Assembly (NCBI RefSeq): GCF_007197555.1
Contig: NZ_CP041614.1
Span: forward strand, 4,022,001 to 4,086,000
Direction: 5' to 3'
Source: Shewanella psychropiezotolerans
Lineage (GTDB): Bacteria; Pseudomonadota; Gammaproteobacteria; Enterobacterales; Shewanellaceae
DNA: 64,000 nt
A model generated the notes under the pieces. It was not told where the DNA came from, made no database searches, and worked only from the letters and a program-made list of their open reading frames with translations. The translations under genes were made by a program, and so were the position numbers. This document shows positions 21,993 to 32,650 of the stretch, piece by piece; the first letter of the stretch is position 1, and each line of letters starts with the position of its first letter.

Positions 21993-22122
21993 AAGAATAT
22001 GCGCTCCTTCTGGAGCGCATAAGTGTTCCAGACACAACGTAAGTTTTTTGCCATCCTTGGCAAACTTACATAAGTGTTCCAAACATAAGAAAGGCGTCCA
22101 ATTGGACGCCTTTCTTATGTTT
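21993..22122. terminator. Array of three hairpins ending in a perfect 42-bp palindrome
   Basis: Hairpin 1: ATGCGCTCC-TTCT-GGAGCGCAT (about 21998-22020). Hairpin 2: GTAAGTTT...AAACTTAC with inner TTGCCA/TGGCAA (about 22040-22071). Hairpin 3: a perfect 42-bp palindrome, 22081-22122, with GGCGTCC arms and an A/T-rich base, acting as a bidirectional terminator between the transporter and gsk. The linkers share ATAAGTGTTCCA-x-ACA. Confidence 0.85.
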
Positions 22123-22154
22123 GCTTGTTAAAAGGTTTATCTCGTGGTTGAGAC

Positions 22155-23459
22155 TTATCTCTCCCAGTACGACTCTTCTAAGCTATCTTCACGCTCAGGC
22201 AAACCACGAGAAAGACGCGGGCTGTGCTGTGCAAGCACTTCATAGGCCACGCGATTAGCATACTTACAGATCTGTGAGAATGAGGAATAACATAAGCCAT
22301 CACGCTTGTGTTTGCTCGAACCTGGCACATTGGCCTTATGGAAGGTGTTCGATGCGAGATCGTGCAATAGTGCAGACAGTGCACCATCACCGGCACCATT
22401 GGTGTTACGGATCTTCTCCGGACCGCCCATGTAGGGTGAGATGTGAGCATAGACCTTGATCGGCTCATCACAGGCAGATTTCAGCTTAGGACGTGAGAAT
22501 TCATAGCGGTTAAACTCAGGAATAGAGCCGGGTAACAGGGTATTGCTGGTCTCACGTTTCTCTGCATTTTCGGTATAGCCTGCGGTATAGAGTCCGATAG
22601 GACCAGCTGTGGTCAATACCATATCACACAGTTCAAGGGCGGCTTCACTGGCCTGAAGTGGATCTTTAAAACCAGTAAGGGCTTCGCCTTCATCCTCATT
22701 CATTGCCAGAATCGTCACATTCTCTTCGATGAATGCTCTCCACCAGCTTGGATCTTCTTCAATCAAGAAACGAGTGCCTAACGTCAGTACCACAGGGACC
22801 CCGACCTCTTTAGCATATTCTATTGCTGTTAATGCCGCCTTTGTCATCTGATCGCCGCCGCTGGCTCTCATCAAGTAAGCCGTTAACACCAATGCCGACG
22901 CTCCTTGTACCAGATCTTTATCAATATATTCAGGGGTCAACTTATCCATCGATCCCTTACTAATGGCAAAAGTACGCTCGCCGCACTCAGATATCAGGGT
23001 GAAGCAACGACCTATGGCACCTTCTACCGGCTGTAGATAGTTAAGATCGACTTTTGAAGATGTGTTACACAGATAACGATAAGCGTAGCTGCCTACTTCG
23101 ATATTATTACTCATTACGCCAAACAAGACAGATCTGTCATCGGCAAGAATCGAATAATTGTGCACCGTATTGCCTATGGTGCCACCGGCGAATTCATCAC
23201 TGATTAAGCCATGCTGCTTCAATTCTGAATACAAGGCGTGGGCACTGGCATCATCAATTAGAGTCGAGTTGCCTTTGGGAAGTTTATATCGCTTGAGTAG
23301 TTCATCGGCTACCTTAGCTTCTATGTCTACCAAGGTCTGATCAATCCCTGTGATATAAGTTGGAAAACGAAGCGGTTGCTGAGTGAGTTGAGCCAATAGC
23401 GGGTCACGGTTTTGGACGGGGAAATAGTGCTTGGACTTTCGTTGACCTGGAAACTTCAT
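22155..23459 (-). CDS. gsk: Inosine/guanosine kinase
   Basis: Phosphorylates guanosine and inosine for purine salvage; PfkB/ribokinase fold. The 434-residue product tracks the E. coli enzyme: start MKFPGQRKSKHYFPV, then GGTIGNTVHNYSILADD, ILAMNEDEGEALTG, and the ATP/anion-hole motif NTNGAGDGALSALLHD with the catalytic Asp. It ends LPEREDSLEESYW as in E. coli. It lies near hemH and adk, as in E. coli. Confidence 0.96.
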   Translation of the reverse strand: MKFPGQRKSKHYFPVQNRDPLLAQLTQQPLRFPTYITGIDQTLVDIEAKVADELLKRYKLPKGNSTLIDDASAHALYSELKQHGLISDEFAGGTIGNTVHNYSILADDRSVLFGVMSNNIEVGSYAYRYLCNTSSKVDLNYLQPVEGAIGRCFTLISECGERTFAISKGSMDKLTPEYIDKDLVQGASALVLTAYLMRASGGDQMTKAALTAIEYAKEVGVPVVLTLGTRFLIEEDPSWWRAFIEENVTILAMNEDEGEALTGFKDPLQASEAALELCDMVLTTAGPIGLYTAGYTENAEKRETSNTLLPGSIPEFNRYEFSRPKLKSACDEPIKVYAHISPYMGGPEKIRNTNGAGDGALSALLHDLASNTFHKANVPGSSKHKRDGLCYSSFSQICKYANRVAYEVLAQHSPRLSRGLPEREDSLEESYWER

Positions 23460-23705
23460 TGTGTGCTCTCAACCTTTGGCAACATACTGGAGGCCGATTA
23501 AATCAAATCAGCCATATGGGAATATAGTTCAAAACAATTGGCCCTATCAAATCAGGGCCAATATAAACGGCGGCAGATCCTACCACACGCAGTGATATAC
23601 GCCAGTATCTAGTAACGTATTTTATCCTTTTTAGGGACAGATGTTGAGCGCCTAATGCAGATTGCTCACTTCTAGCACAAATTTATACCAGCCTTTAACA
23701 CAAAG

Positions 23706-24707
23706 TTAGCACCAGCCTTGACTCTGCTGCTTCACCAATTCCACTAAAAGCGCTATATGGGCTGGGTTGGTATTGAGACAGGGAATAAACTCATATCTCT
23801 CTCCCCCAGCTTCAATGAACATCTCTTTGCCACCGATAGAAAGCTCTTCTAGTGTTTCCAGACAATCAGCCGCAAAAGCCGGGCTGATAATATCCACAGA
23901 CTTCACCCCTTGAGCCGGTAAAGAGGTTAGAGTTTTGTCGGTCTGAGGCGTAAGCCACTCCTCTTTGCCAAATATTGACTGGTAACAAAGCTGCCATTGG
24001 TCATGATTTAACCCCAGCTCTTTGGCCAGGAGTTCAGAAGTTTTCTCGCAATGCCCTTGATAAGGATCGCCTTCGGTCACATATCTGACTGGGATCCCAT
24101 GAAACGACATCAACAGCTTGTCGGCTTGGCCATGTCGCTCCCAATGGGCTTTTACCGAACTGGCCAGGGCCGAAATATAGCCTGGGTGCTGATAATATTC
24201 TTTGTTTATACGGGTTTCAGGGACTTCTCTCCATCCCTTGTACTCAGAGGCAATGGCATCTGAAACAGCCGCCACGGTCGAGCATGAGTATTGAGGGTAA
24301 AGAGGCAGTACGATAATTCTTTCAACCCCTTGAGACTTGAGCTTATCTAGCCCCAGAGCCAATGAAGGGTTACCGTAGGTCATGCCAAGCTCGACAGGGA
24401 TGCTCTGACCGTACGTTTGCGCTAACAGGTTGGCCAATTGTTCTCTCTGGCGTTGACTTACTACCATCAAGGGCGACCCTTCATCCCACCATATGGATTG
24501 ATAGAGTTTTGCCACCTTAGACGGGCGAAAATTAAGTATGACGCCGTTGAGAATAGGCTTCCAGATAAGGGGGTTAAGGTCGACGACTCTTGGATCACTC
24601 AAGAACTGCTTTAGAAATGAACGTACATCTTTTGTCGTGGGTGTATCAGGCGTCCCTAAGTTAACCAGAAGCACACCGAATGCCGGGGTAGTTTTGCTCA
24701 AAATCAC
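23706..24707 (-). CDS. hemH: Ferrochelatase
   Basis: Inserts Fe2+ into protoporphyrin IX, the last step of heme synthesis. The 333-residue protein contains GVLLVNLGTPDTPT near the N-terminus, FLSDPRVVDL, the catalytic-His motif LMSFHGIPVRYV, and SPAFAADCLETLEE with the conserved Glu-x3-Glu ladder. The start is uncertain: GTG 24707 is the longest, but AGAGAG at 24708-24713 is better spaced for TTG 24701. Located between gsk and adk as in E. coli. Confidence 0.94.
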   Translation of the reverse strand: MILSKTTPAFGVLLVNLGTPDTPTTKDVRSFLKQFLSDPRVVDLNPLIWKPILNGVILNFRPSKVAKLYQSIWWDEGSPLMVVSQRQREQLANLLAQTYGQSIPVELGMTYGNPSLALGLDKLKSQGVERIIVLPLYPQYSCSTVAAVSDAIASEYKGWREVPETRINKEYYQHPGYISALASSVKAHWERHGQADKLLMSFHGIPVRYVTEGDPYQGHCEKTSELLAKELGLNHDQWQLCYQSIFGKEEWLTPQTDKTLTSLPAQGVKSVDIISPAFAADCLETLEELSIGGKEMFIEAGGERYEFIPCLNTNPAHIALLVELVKQQSQGWC

Positions 24708-24756
24708 TCTCTTATAATGTCGATACTCTATATTAAGCTAACATTCAAAATCATAT

Positions 24757-24786
24757 AAAAAAAGCCCACCTAAGTGAGCTTTTCAA
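24757..24786 (-). terminator. Terminator of adk
   Basis: AAAAGC-CCAC-CTAA-GTGA-GCTTTT; on the minus strand followed by a T run. It separates adk from hemH. Confidence 0.82.
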
Positions 24787-24828
24787 AATATGAGAACTAG
24801 CTCATATACTGATAAGGATCAGATACCT

Positions 24829-25491
<663 letters not shown>

Positions 25492-25669
25492 TCACATAGT
25501 TTTATCATTGGCGGCGATTTTCGCATAATTAGCCGCTATTTTGAAGGGGGTAGAAACAGTTTTAGCCTAGTTAGTCATTAGACATTGGCCTGATAGACAA
25601 TCATGTTTAATCAGACCAAATAGGATCGGTTTCTTATGTTTGATTTTCGTACTGAATTTGAACTCAATA

Positions 25670-26515
25670 TCAATACAATAAACTGTACAACTTACGACGA
25701 TACTGATTCGCCAGCTGATTTCCCTGACCTAATGCAGTCAAAATTTCCAGAAACAGCTTTTTGACATCACCATTCTCAATCGAAATATCTTTAGATAGAG
25801 GAGCAAACAGGAGTGCTAGCGCTTCTTCATCTCTTTTTGCCTGATGAAGCGCCTTAACTAGGTCTAACAATAGAGAGACATTATCAGGCTCACTGTCACA
25901 AGCCTGCTGTAATTGACGGATCTCTGGGGTATCGGCAGCATCCAAAGCCAGTGCTAGTTTAGCTTTCAGGGTTTGATAGTAGCTATCCTGATCTGCTAAG
26001 CCCACACTGTCTAACAGCTCACCCGCTAAGGTAAGATCACCGGTCATCAGCTCAGCATCGGCGTACACTAAAGCAATTTCAGCATTTGGCGATTCGCTAT
26101 ACGCTTCCCTTAACAAGTGAAGCGCCGCTTGAACATCTTCATCAACGAGTAATGCCTTAGCCCGGTTTAGCTTAAGTTGCCACTGGGCCGGAAGATGCTT
26201 ATCTAACATCTCAGTGATTTGCCTCTCTTCCTGCACACCTGCAAAACCATCGATAGGCTTGCCTTCGCTGAGCACTAAAGTTGTAGGGAGATTCTGAATT
26301 TGAAAATAATTGGCAATCTCCATCTCGTTGTCACAATCAACTTTTGCTAACACAAAACGGCCAGCTTGTTTCTGGGCCATAGAGACCAATGTCTGACTTA
26401 AGCTGATACTTTCCGGACTTTGATTCGACCAGAAACAAAGCACAACAACTTGCTCTGCCGAGGCATCGACGATTTGCTGAATATTATCTTTCGTTAGATC
26501 TAGAACAGTTTCCAT
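25670..26515 (-). CDS. cnoX: CnoX/YbbN-type thioredoxin-fold co-chaperone
   Basis: A 281-residue protein with an N-terminal thioredoxin-like domain (about 1-110) and a C-terminal TPR-like helical part, the layout of CnoX (YbbN), a holdase that protects proteins from oxidative aggregation and works with GroEL and DnaK. The redox loop reads WSNQS at 29-33, so neither Cys of the CxxC motif is present, while the separate VDCD cysteine (Cys61) is kept. The redox chemistry may therefore be limited. It lies between htpG and adk, a protein-quality neighbourhood. Confidence 0.85.
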   Translation of the reverse strand: METVLDLTKDNIQQIVDASAEQVVVLCFWSNQSPESISLSQTLVSMAQKQAGRFVLAKVDCDNEMEIANYFQIQNLPTTLVLSEGKPIDGFAGVQEERQITEMLDKHLPAQWQLKLNRAKALLVDEDVQAALHLLREAYSESPNAEIALVYADAELMTGDLTLAGELLDSVGLADQDSYYQTLKAKLALALDAADTPEIRQLQQACDSEPDNVSLLLDLVKALHQAKRDEEALALLFAPLSKDISIENGDVKKLFLEILTALGQGNQLANQYRRKLYSLLY

Positions 26516-26606
26516 AACAATCCTGTTATCTGTTTATACGATCACTCATTCTCGTCTCCATAAGACTTGGGCCTACAGGGGAACGCGTGATAAATACCGC
26601 AGATAT

Positions 26607-26654
26607 AAAAAAGGCAGAACCCTAATACTACAAGGGTACTAGATGCTCTGCCTT
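26607..26654 (-). terminator. Terminator of htpG
   Basis: AAGGCAGA (26611-26618) and TCTGCCTT (26647-26654) form the base, with an inner ACCCT/AGGGT stem; a T run follows on the minus strand. Confidence 0.87.
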
Positions 26655-26671
26655 CCAATTACAATAATTTA

Positions 26672-28588
26672 TTAGCTAAGTTTAGCCAACAGCATCTGAT
26701 TCATCAGCTTAATGAAGGCTGAAGGATCTGCCAGGCTACCTTTCTCTGATAGCTGGGCCTGTTGCAGCAATAACTCGGTCCACTGAGTGAATACTGCTTC
26801 ATCTTGTTCATCATTAAGACGCGCAACCAGAGGATGCTCAGGGTTAATCTCAAATGTAGGCTTACTTTCCGGTACAGCTTGTCCGGCAGCTTCCATCAAT
26901 TTAATCATCTGAGTCGACATCTCGCCTTCACCCGCCACAACACACGCAGGGGTATCGGTAAGACGTGTGGTCACTTTCACTGCTGACACCTTGTCACCCA
27001 GTGAATCTTTAACCCGTTTCACCAAACCTTCAGATTCAGTTTCTAACTTCTCCTGAGCTTCTTTTTCTGCAGCATCTTCGAGATCACCAAGCTCAAGATC
27101 GCCACGAGTCACCGAGTGTAACTGCTTGCCGTCGAAATCGGTAAGGTGGTTAATCAACCACTCATCGATGCGCTCAGACATCAAGAGAACTTCGATACCT
27201 TTCTTGCGTAGCAGCTCAAGATGCGGGCTATTTGCAGCCGCGTCATGGCTATCGGCGACTATGTAGTAGATCTTACTTTGACCTTCCTGCATACGGCCGA
27301 TGTAATCGGCGAGAGAAACCGTCGGTGCCGCATCTTCAGTATGAGTCGATGCGAAGCGCAACAAGCCAGCAATTCGCTCCTTGTTGACCATATCTTCGGC
27401 TGGGCCTTCTTTTAGCACTTGACCAAATTCAGCCCAGAATGTCTGGTACTTCTCAGCATCATTCTTAGCCAGCTTCTCTAACATGCCAAGTACGCGCTTA
27501 GTCACAGCGGTTCTCAGTGCTGTCGTCACCTTATTGTCTTGTAAGATTTCACGAGACACATTCAACGGCAGGTCGTTTGAGTCGATAAGTCCTTGAACAA
27601 AACGCAGGTAGCTAGGCATAAACTGCTCAGCATCGTCCATGACGAACACACGCTGAACAAAAAGCTTCAGGCCATGCTTACGGTCGCGGTTCCACATGTC
27701 CCAAGGCGCTTTGGCTGGGATATACAGCAGGCTAGTGTATTCTTGCTTACCTTCGACTCGGTTGTGGCTCCACAACAATGGATCGGTAAAATCGTGGGAA
27801 ATATGCTTATAAAACTCTTCATACTCCTCTTTAGAGATATCGCTCTTGTTACGGGTCCAAAGCGCAGTAGCCTTGTTCATAGGCTTCCATGAACCTTCGA
27901 CTGCCGCCACAGCTTCTTGATCATCTGCAGCTTCAATCGCAGGCGTACCCTCTTCGAACATTTCAACAGGAACTGAGATATGATCTGAGTATTTTGTGAT
28001 AATAGAGCGTAGACGATAGTCATCGGCAAACTCTTGTTCATCTTTGCGAAGGTGTAAGACAATTTCGGTTCCGCGAGTCTCTTTAGTGATATTTTCTACG
28101 GTAAAATCACCTTCACCCGCTGACTCCCATAACACGCCTTCATCGGCACTGTGGCCAGCGGCACGAGTACGTACAGTGACCTTATCGGCAACGATAAATG
28201 AAGAATAGAAACCCACGCCGAACTGACCTATGAGTTGTGAATCCTTGGTGTCATCACCGGATAGGTTATTGAAAAATTCCGCAGTACCCGATTTAGCGAT
28301 AGTGCCTAAATGCTCAATCACACTGTCGCGGGTCATGCCTATGCCGTTATCACTGATAGTGATGGTGCCTTTGTCTTTATCGGCACTGATACGCACACTC
28401 AGCTCACCATCGCCTTCGTATAGGGCATCGTTAGTCAGGGCTTCATAACGCAACTTATCGGCAGCATCGGCAGCGTTGGAGACCAATTCACGCAAGAAAA
28501 TCTCTTTATTGGAATATAAAGAGTGAATCATCAAATTTAGTAGTTGCTTGACTTCAGTTTGAAAGCCATGAGTTTCTTGTTGTGACAT
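26672..28588 (-). CDS. htpG: Molecular chaperone HtpG (Hsp90)
   Basis: Bacterial Hsp90, an ATP-dependent dimeric chaperone. The 638-residue length fits. N-terminal GHKL ATPase: [18 protein letters not shown] (N-box), ISDNGIGM (G1) and [16 protein letters not shown] (G2). Middle domain carries the catalytic-loop Arg region LNVSREILQ, and the C-terminal dimerisation domain lacks the MEEVD tail. A consensus sigma-32 promoter sits about 85-112 bp upstream. Confidence 0.97.
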   Translation of the reverse strand: MSQQETHGFQTEVKQLLNLMIHSLYSNKEIFLRELVSNAADAADKLRYEALTNDALYEGDGELSVRISADKDKGTITISDNGIGMTRDSVIEHLGTIAKSGTAEFFNNLSGDDTKDSQLIGQFGVGFYSSFIVADKVTVRTRAAGHSADEGVLWESAGEGDFTVENITKETRGTEIVLHLRKDEQEFADDYRLRSIITKYSDHISVPVEMFEEGTPAIEAADDQEAVAAVEGSWKPMNKATALWTRNKSDISKEEYEEFYKHISHDFTDPLLWSHNRVEGKQEYTSLLYIPAKAPWDMWNRDRKHGLKLFVQRVFVMDDAEQFMPSYLRFVQGLIDSNDLPLNVSREILQDNKVTTALRTAVTKRVLGMLEKLAKNDAEKYQTFWAEFGQVLKEGPAEDMVNKERIAGLLRFASTHTEDAAPTVSLADYIGRMQEGQSKIYYIVADSHDAAANSPHLELLRKKGIEVLLMSERIDEWLINHLTDFDGKQLHSVTRGDLELGDLEDAAEKEAQEKLETESEGLVKRVKDSLGDKVSAVKVTTRLTDTPACVVAGEGEMSTQMIKLMEAAGQAVPESKPTFEINPEHPLVARLNDEQDEAVFTQWTELLLQQAQLSEKGSLADPSAFIKLMNQMLLAKLS

Positions 28589-28672
28589 GGATTGTTCCTT
28601 TATTGTATTTCACAAAGCCTAACTCTTTATGGACTTAAGCTTTATACGACGCAAAGTGCTTTATGAAAATAG

Positions 28673-28700
28673 AGATGGGGCTGGAATTTTACATTTCAAG
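28673..28700 (-). promoter_or_regulatory. Sigma-32 heat-shock promoter of htpG
   Basis: On the minus strand CTTGAAA (28700-28694), a 13-bp spacer, then CCCCATCT (28680-28673). This matches the sigma-32 consensus CTTGAAA-N11-16-CCCCATNT at every fixed base. Confidence 0.9.
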
Positions 28701-28730
28701 GGGAAAGAGGTAACTGGCGTTTAAATGGCT

Positions 28731-28767
28731 AAAAAAAATCCAGTATTGCCGTAACAAATACTGGATT
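28731..28767 (-). terminator. Terminator of the dnaX-ybaB-recR unit
   Basis: AATCCAGTATT (28737-28747) pairs with AATACTGGATT (28757-28767); the minus strand continues into a T run. It is 41 bp after the recR stop. Confidence 0.9.
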
Positions 28768-28808
28768 ATCTCAACTCGGGAAAACAGAGACGTGCAATAG
28801 CGTAAAAC

Positions 28809-29408
28809 TTACAGCGGGAGACGACCATTAAAAGAAAGCGCTAACGTGGTGCTATCGACATACTCAAGCTCACCGCCGACAGGTACACCGTGAGCGATAC
28901 GACTCACTATCACTTCATGGCTCTTGGCCATATCGGCAATAAAGTGCGCCGTTGCATCCCCTTCCACCGTAGGATTGGTGGCTAAGATCAACTCGGCTAC
29001 CTCACCAGAAGCTAAATGTTCTTCTAACAAAGCTAACCCAAGCTCATCTGGCCCGACACCGTCTAAAGGGGACAGATGCCCAAGCAGAACAAAGTAACGC
29101 CCGGAGAAATGCCCACCGGCTTCGATAGCCAATACATCGGCAGGGGTTTCAACCACACAAATCACCTGAGATAGCCCGCGCTTGTGACTGGCACAAATCG
29201 GACAATGAACCTCTTCGGTGAAGGTGCGGCAGGATTGGCAATGCCCCACATCACTCATGGCTTTTTCTAATGCTTGAGCCAGAGATTGACCCGCTTTTCG
29301 ATCCCGCTCGAGTAACTGAAACGCCATACGCTGAGCAGATTTAGGGCCGACGCCAGGTAAACACTTCAAAGCTTGGATCAACTCATCAACCAGAGGACTA
29401 AATTTCAT
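28809..29408 (-). CDS. recR: Recombination mediator RecR
   Basis: Works with RecF/RecO to load RecA at gaps. 199 residues: helix-hairpin-helix ([15 protein letters not shown], about 15-30), a C4 zinc finger ([16 protein letters not shown], about 57-72) and a TOPRIM domain ([12 protein letters not shown]). Eighteen bp downstream of ybaB in a dnaX-ybaB-recR unit, the classic order. Confidence 0.97.
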   Translation of the reverse strand: MKFSPLVDELIQALKCLPGVGPKSAQRMAFQLLERDRKAGQSLAQALEKAMSDVGHCQSCRTFTEEVHCPICASHKRGLSQVICVVETPADVLAIEAGGHFSGRYFVLLGHLSPLDGVGPDELGLALLEEHLASGEVAELILATNPTVEGDATAHFIADMAKSHEVIVSRIAHGVPVGGELEYVDSTTLALSFNGRLPL

Positions 29409-29426
29409 TATCTAATAATACTCAAA

Positions 29427-29756
29427 TTAAAACGGCATCTTCATGCCTGGTGGTAACTGCATACCGCCAGTCACCTCAGCCATTCTCTCTTTTTGGCTCT
29501 CTTCAACACGGCGTGCTGCATCATTGCATGCTGCAGCGATAAGATCTTCTAGCATCTCTTTGTCGTCTTCTAACAGGCTAGGATCGATATCCACTTTACG
29601 TACACTGTGAGAACCTGTCATGGTGATTTTCACAAGACCCGCACCGGCTTCACCGATCACTTCCATACGCGCGATCTCTTCTTGCGCTTTGGCCATTTTG
29701 TCTTGCATCTGCTGGGCCTGCTTCATCAGGTTACCCATACCGCCTTTTCCAAACAT
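29427..29756 (-). CDS. ybaB: YbaB/EbfC nucleoid-associated protein
   Basis: Small (109-residue) dimeric DNA-binding protein. It begins [18 protein letters not shown] and has the amphipathic helix and beta-hairpin region ([23 protein letters not shown]) typical of the family. It sits between dnaX and recR, as in most bacteria. Confidence 0.96.
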   Translation of the reverse strand: MFGKGGMGNLMKQAQQMQDKMAKAQEEIARMEVIGEAGAGLVKITMTGSHSVRKVDIDPSLLEDDKEMLEDLIAAACNDAARRVEESQKERMAEVTGGMQLPPGMKMPF

Positions 29757-29840
29757 ATCTATTTCTCTTCAATTAAGGGGCGAATAAAGTTGGCTCATCT
29801 TACTTAAATAATGTCGATAATCAATCAAAGCCGTACAAAC

Positions 29841-32618
29841 TTATGACTGAGGTAACGCCTTAAAGTTCGACTTATCGATGAGCTCAATGGTATTTCCTTT
29901 TAAACTCAATAGCTCAGGTGCATAACTTAAACTATCGTTTTCAAGCTCTGCTCCCATCTGGCTCATTAGCCATTGAACATTGGTGTCGGTTAACAAGCCT
30001 TGGTGCGCCTGAGCTTGGATCTCCCGATGAAAACGCTGTCGCACTTCCAGTGGTGTCTCTCTGTCGCCATCAACTCCAACAGATATGCTGACCTTACTCT
30101 CGGCGCCTAACGCTTTGCCTAAGGCTTCCTCTAACTGCACAATGGCAATATCTGCGGCCAAGTGCTTCTGGATAGGTTTTAATAACAGAGACAAGGGCTC
30201 GGTAAACTCATGACATACTGAGTTCACCGCTAATTGACGCACCCTTCCGCCGACATCGATAGCAGACATCAATCGATACCACTTGAGATCGACCTCATGG
30301 CCTGTCACCTCCGCTTCACCCAGAGGGGGAAGCGGATCACATGACTGAGCTTGTATTCCGCTTTGAACTTGCTCTTGTACAGGTACAGGCGCTTCTACTT
30401 GAGTCGATACCATTGGATGAGTATCTGTGCCTTGCTCATTGCCACCTGAAGAGGTGACATTCTCAGTAGCTGCGGCTTCGACAGGTTCCTCCCAGGGAGG
30501 CCTGTCTTCAATGCCTGTGGCTAAAACAGGCTGTGGCCGACGTTCAGGTTTAGCTTCTGACTGAAGCTCTGATTTAACTTCTAATATAGCCTGACCGTCT
30601 AACGAAGACGGTGCTTCATCGTCATTATCGGCTTGGGGTTTGCGCTTAGGAGGGGCAAAGTCCTTGCGCTGGGCTTCAGGCTTTTTTCCAGCACTCTCCT
30701 CAGGCGTTTTTGCCAGATCGGTGAGCAATGAATCTCGCGCCGCCAAGACGGCGTCTAAGATATCGTCTTCCAACTCAGTTCCAGCTTGAGAATCTGTCCC
30801 TTGAGCAATCATCTCAGAGCCTACATCTAACTGAGGCTGTGCGTAGTCGGCTGCCGGTAGACTGTCAAAAGCCTGGTAATCCCCCTGCTCTTGTTCATCT
30901 TGTTGAAAACCATATTGAGCATCGAAGGCTGCATCTTGGGCTAGCTGCTCAGGGCTCAACTGAGGCTGAGATAAATTAGACTGGTTGGTGCTAAGTGAAT
31001 TTACCTCACTAGGGTCTTTCTCAGGCGGACTTAGCGTTTCTGCTTCGCCATCGTCTAAGCAAGTCGTCTCGGCTTGGTTATCGGGCTCGGCACTAGCCGG
31101 GCTAGTCACGGCTTTGCTAGTCGCAGCAGGAGCGGACTCAATGACATCTGCCGATGTCTCATTCATAGGTGCAGCACTTAGCTCTACAGCTTTCTCAAAG
31201 CTTTGATCGGCAGTGTTAAGGCTGCTCTGCTCCATCCCCTGGCTCGATGCCTGACTTAAAATGAGGGCTTGCTCGCTATTAAGCGCAAGTAAATCATCGG
31301 TTTCATCATCTTGCTCAGCTTGAGGAGTTACTGCGGCCTTAGGCTTAGAAACAGGCTCAGAGACGGACTCTTTTTTAACTTCTGCTAACTGGCTATTTGA
31401 ATTCTCTTGGCTAACATGACTCACAAGCTGGTCTTTAGCTTCCAGCTGTTCGGGATTAACCAGTCCGGTTTCTGTCTTTACCATTTCGGGTATGGCCACT
31501 TTAGCAGGCTTATCTACGACCCAACGGGTCACCGGCGTTTCAGGCACGAAGGAGACGGCCCTAAGCAGCGCCATCTCTAATCCTGATTTAGGATCTGGCG
31601 CATGGGGGAGATCTTTTCTCCCCGTCAGTAACAACTGATAATAGAGTTGTACTTGTTCGGGACTGAGCTGCTGTGCGAAAGCCTTAATCTGCTCACTATA
31701 AATGGAAAGTTGAGCCGCTGCGGGGGCGAACTGACTTAAGGTTATTTGATGTAATAATTCCAGTAGGCTTCTGAGCACTTCCTGAGGGTCGGCGCCAAAG
31801 GATAAAATCTGGCCGATTACCCGCATCAAGTTCTCGATATCACCTTGGACCAAGGCGTTAAGCAAGGAAAGTACATGTTTCTCATCGATACTGCCAAGCA
31901 TCGTCTGTACCTGAGTCAGCTGCACAGAACCTGCACCGAAAGCGATCGCCTGGTCCGTAAGACTCAGTGCATCACGCATGCTGCCATTGGCCGCTTTAGC
32001 CAACAGGGTCAATGCAGCTTGATCGAAGGTGAGCTGCTCCAGAGTAAGCACATGGGACAGTTGCGATGAAATTTCATCCTGAGTCAGGCTTTTTAAGTTA
32101 AATTGCAGACAACGAGACAGTACCGTCACAGGCAGACGCTGAGGATCAGTGGTCGCCAGCAGAAACTTTACATGCTCAGGTGGCTCTTCAAGCGTCTTCA
32201 ACAAAGCATTGAAACTGCTGCGCGATAACATGTGCACCTCATCGATAAGGTACACCTTGAATCGGCCTCGGCTAGGGCGGTACTGCACATTATCGAGCAG
32301 TTCCCTGGTATCATCGACTTTAGTTCGCGAAGCCGCATCGACTTCGATAAGATCGACAAAACGCCCTTCGGCAATTTCAACACAGCTGGAACATTGACCA
32401 CATGGAGAGGCTGTGATTCCCTGTTCACAATTTAACCCTTTAGCGAATAGCCGAGCTAAACTGGTTTTACCCACACCTCGAGTGCCGGAAAACAGGTAAG
32501 CATGATGCAATCTTTGCTGAGTGAGCGCATTGGTTAATGCAAGTAAAACGTGAGACTGACCAACCATTTGTTCAAATGTGGCAGGGCGCCATTTTCTGGC
32601 CAACACCTGATATGACAT
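29841..32618 (-). CDS. dnaX: DNA polymerase III tau subunit (with gamma by frameshift)
   Basis: Clamp-loader ATPase and replisome organiser. I start at ATG 32618 (MSYQVLARKWRP) with a GGGGAG ribosome site; the upstream in-frame ATG adds 32 unrelated residues. Walker A GTRGVGKTSLARL, zinc cysteines in CEQGITASPCGQCSSC, sensor-1 region and SRC (VLSRCLQF) are present. A long acidic, Gln/Ser/Glu-rich linker (about 400-780) makes tau 925 residues, far longer than the 643 of E. coli. An AAAAAAG slippery site at codons 644-646 predicts a gamma form. Followed by ybaB and recR. Confidence 0.96.
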   Translation of the reverse strand: MSYQVLARKWRPATFEQMVGQSHVLLALTNALTQQRLHHAYLFSGTRGVGKTSLARLFAKGLNCEQGITASPCGQCSSCVEIAEGRFVDLIEVDAASRTKVDDTRELLDNVQYRPSRGRFKVYLIDEVHMLSRSSFNALLKTLEEPPEHVKFLLATTDPQRLPVTVLSRCLQFNLKSLTQDEISSQLSHVLTLEQLTFDQAALTLLAKAANGSMRDALSLTDQAIAFGAGSVQLTQVQTMLGSIDEKHVLSLLNALVQGDIENLMRVIGQILSFGADPQEVLRSLLELLHQITLSQFAPAAAQLSIYSEQIKAFAQQLSPEQVQLYYQLLLTGRKDLPHAPDPKSGLEMALLRAVSFVPETPVTRWVVDKPAKVAIPEMVKTETGLVNPEQLEAKDQLVSHVSQENSNSQLAEVKKESVSEPVSKPKAAVTPQAEQDDETDDLLALNSEQALILSQASSQGMEQSSLNTADQSFEKAVELSAAPMNETSADVIESAPAATSKAVTSPASAEPDNQAETTCLDDGEAETLSPPEKDPSEVNSLSTNQSNLSQPQLSPEQLAQDAAFDAQYGFQQDEQEQGDYQAFDSLPAADYAQPQLDVGSEMIAQGTDSQAGTELEDDILDAVLAARDSLLTDLAKTPEESAGKKPEAQRKDFAPPKRKPQADNDDEAPSSLDGQAILEVKSELQSEAKPERRPQPVLATGIEDRPPWEEPVEAAATENVTSSGGNEQGTDTHPMVSTQVEAPVPVQEQVQSGIQAQSCDPLPPLGEAEVTGHEVDLKWYRLMSAIDVGGRVRQLAVNSVCHEFTEPLSLLLKPIQKHLAADIAIVQLEEALGKALGAESKVSISVGVDGDRETPLEVRQRFHREIQAQAHQGLLTDTNVQWLMSQMGAELENDSLSYAPELLSLKGNTIELIDKSNFKALPQS
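30676..30705 (-). promoter_or_regulatory. Programmed -1 frameshift site in dnaX
   Basis: The heptamer A-AAA-AAG occupies 30687-30681 in the correct phase. A Shine-Dalgarno-like GAGGAG lies about 8 bases upstream, and the -1 frame reads one Ala codon (GCC) then TGA (30678-30676). A weak downstream hairpin (GCGC-A-AGGA ... TCCT-AA-GCGC) follows. E. coli dnaX uses the same heptamer, upstream SD and immediate stop to make gamma. Predicted gamma is 647 residues. Confidence 0.85.
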
Positions 32619-32650
32619 GGAACTCCCCAAAGTGTCATTTAGTAATTTTG

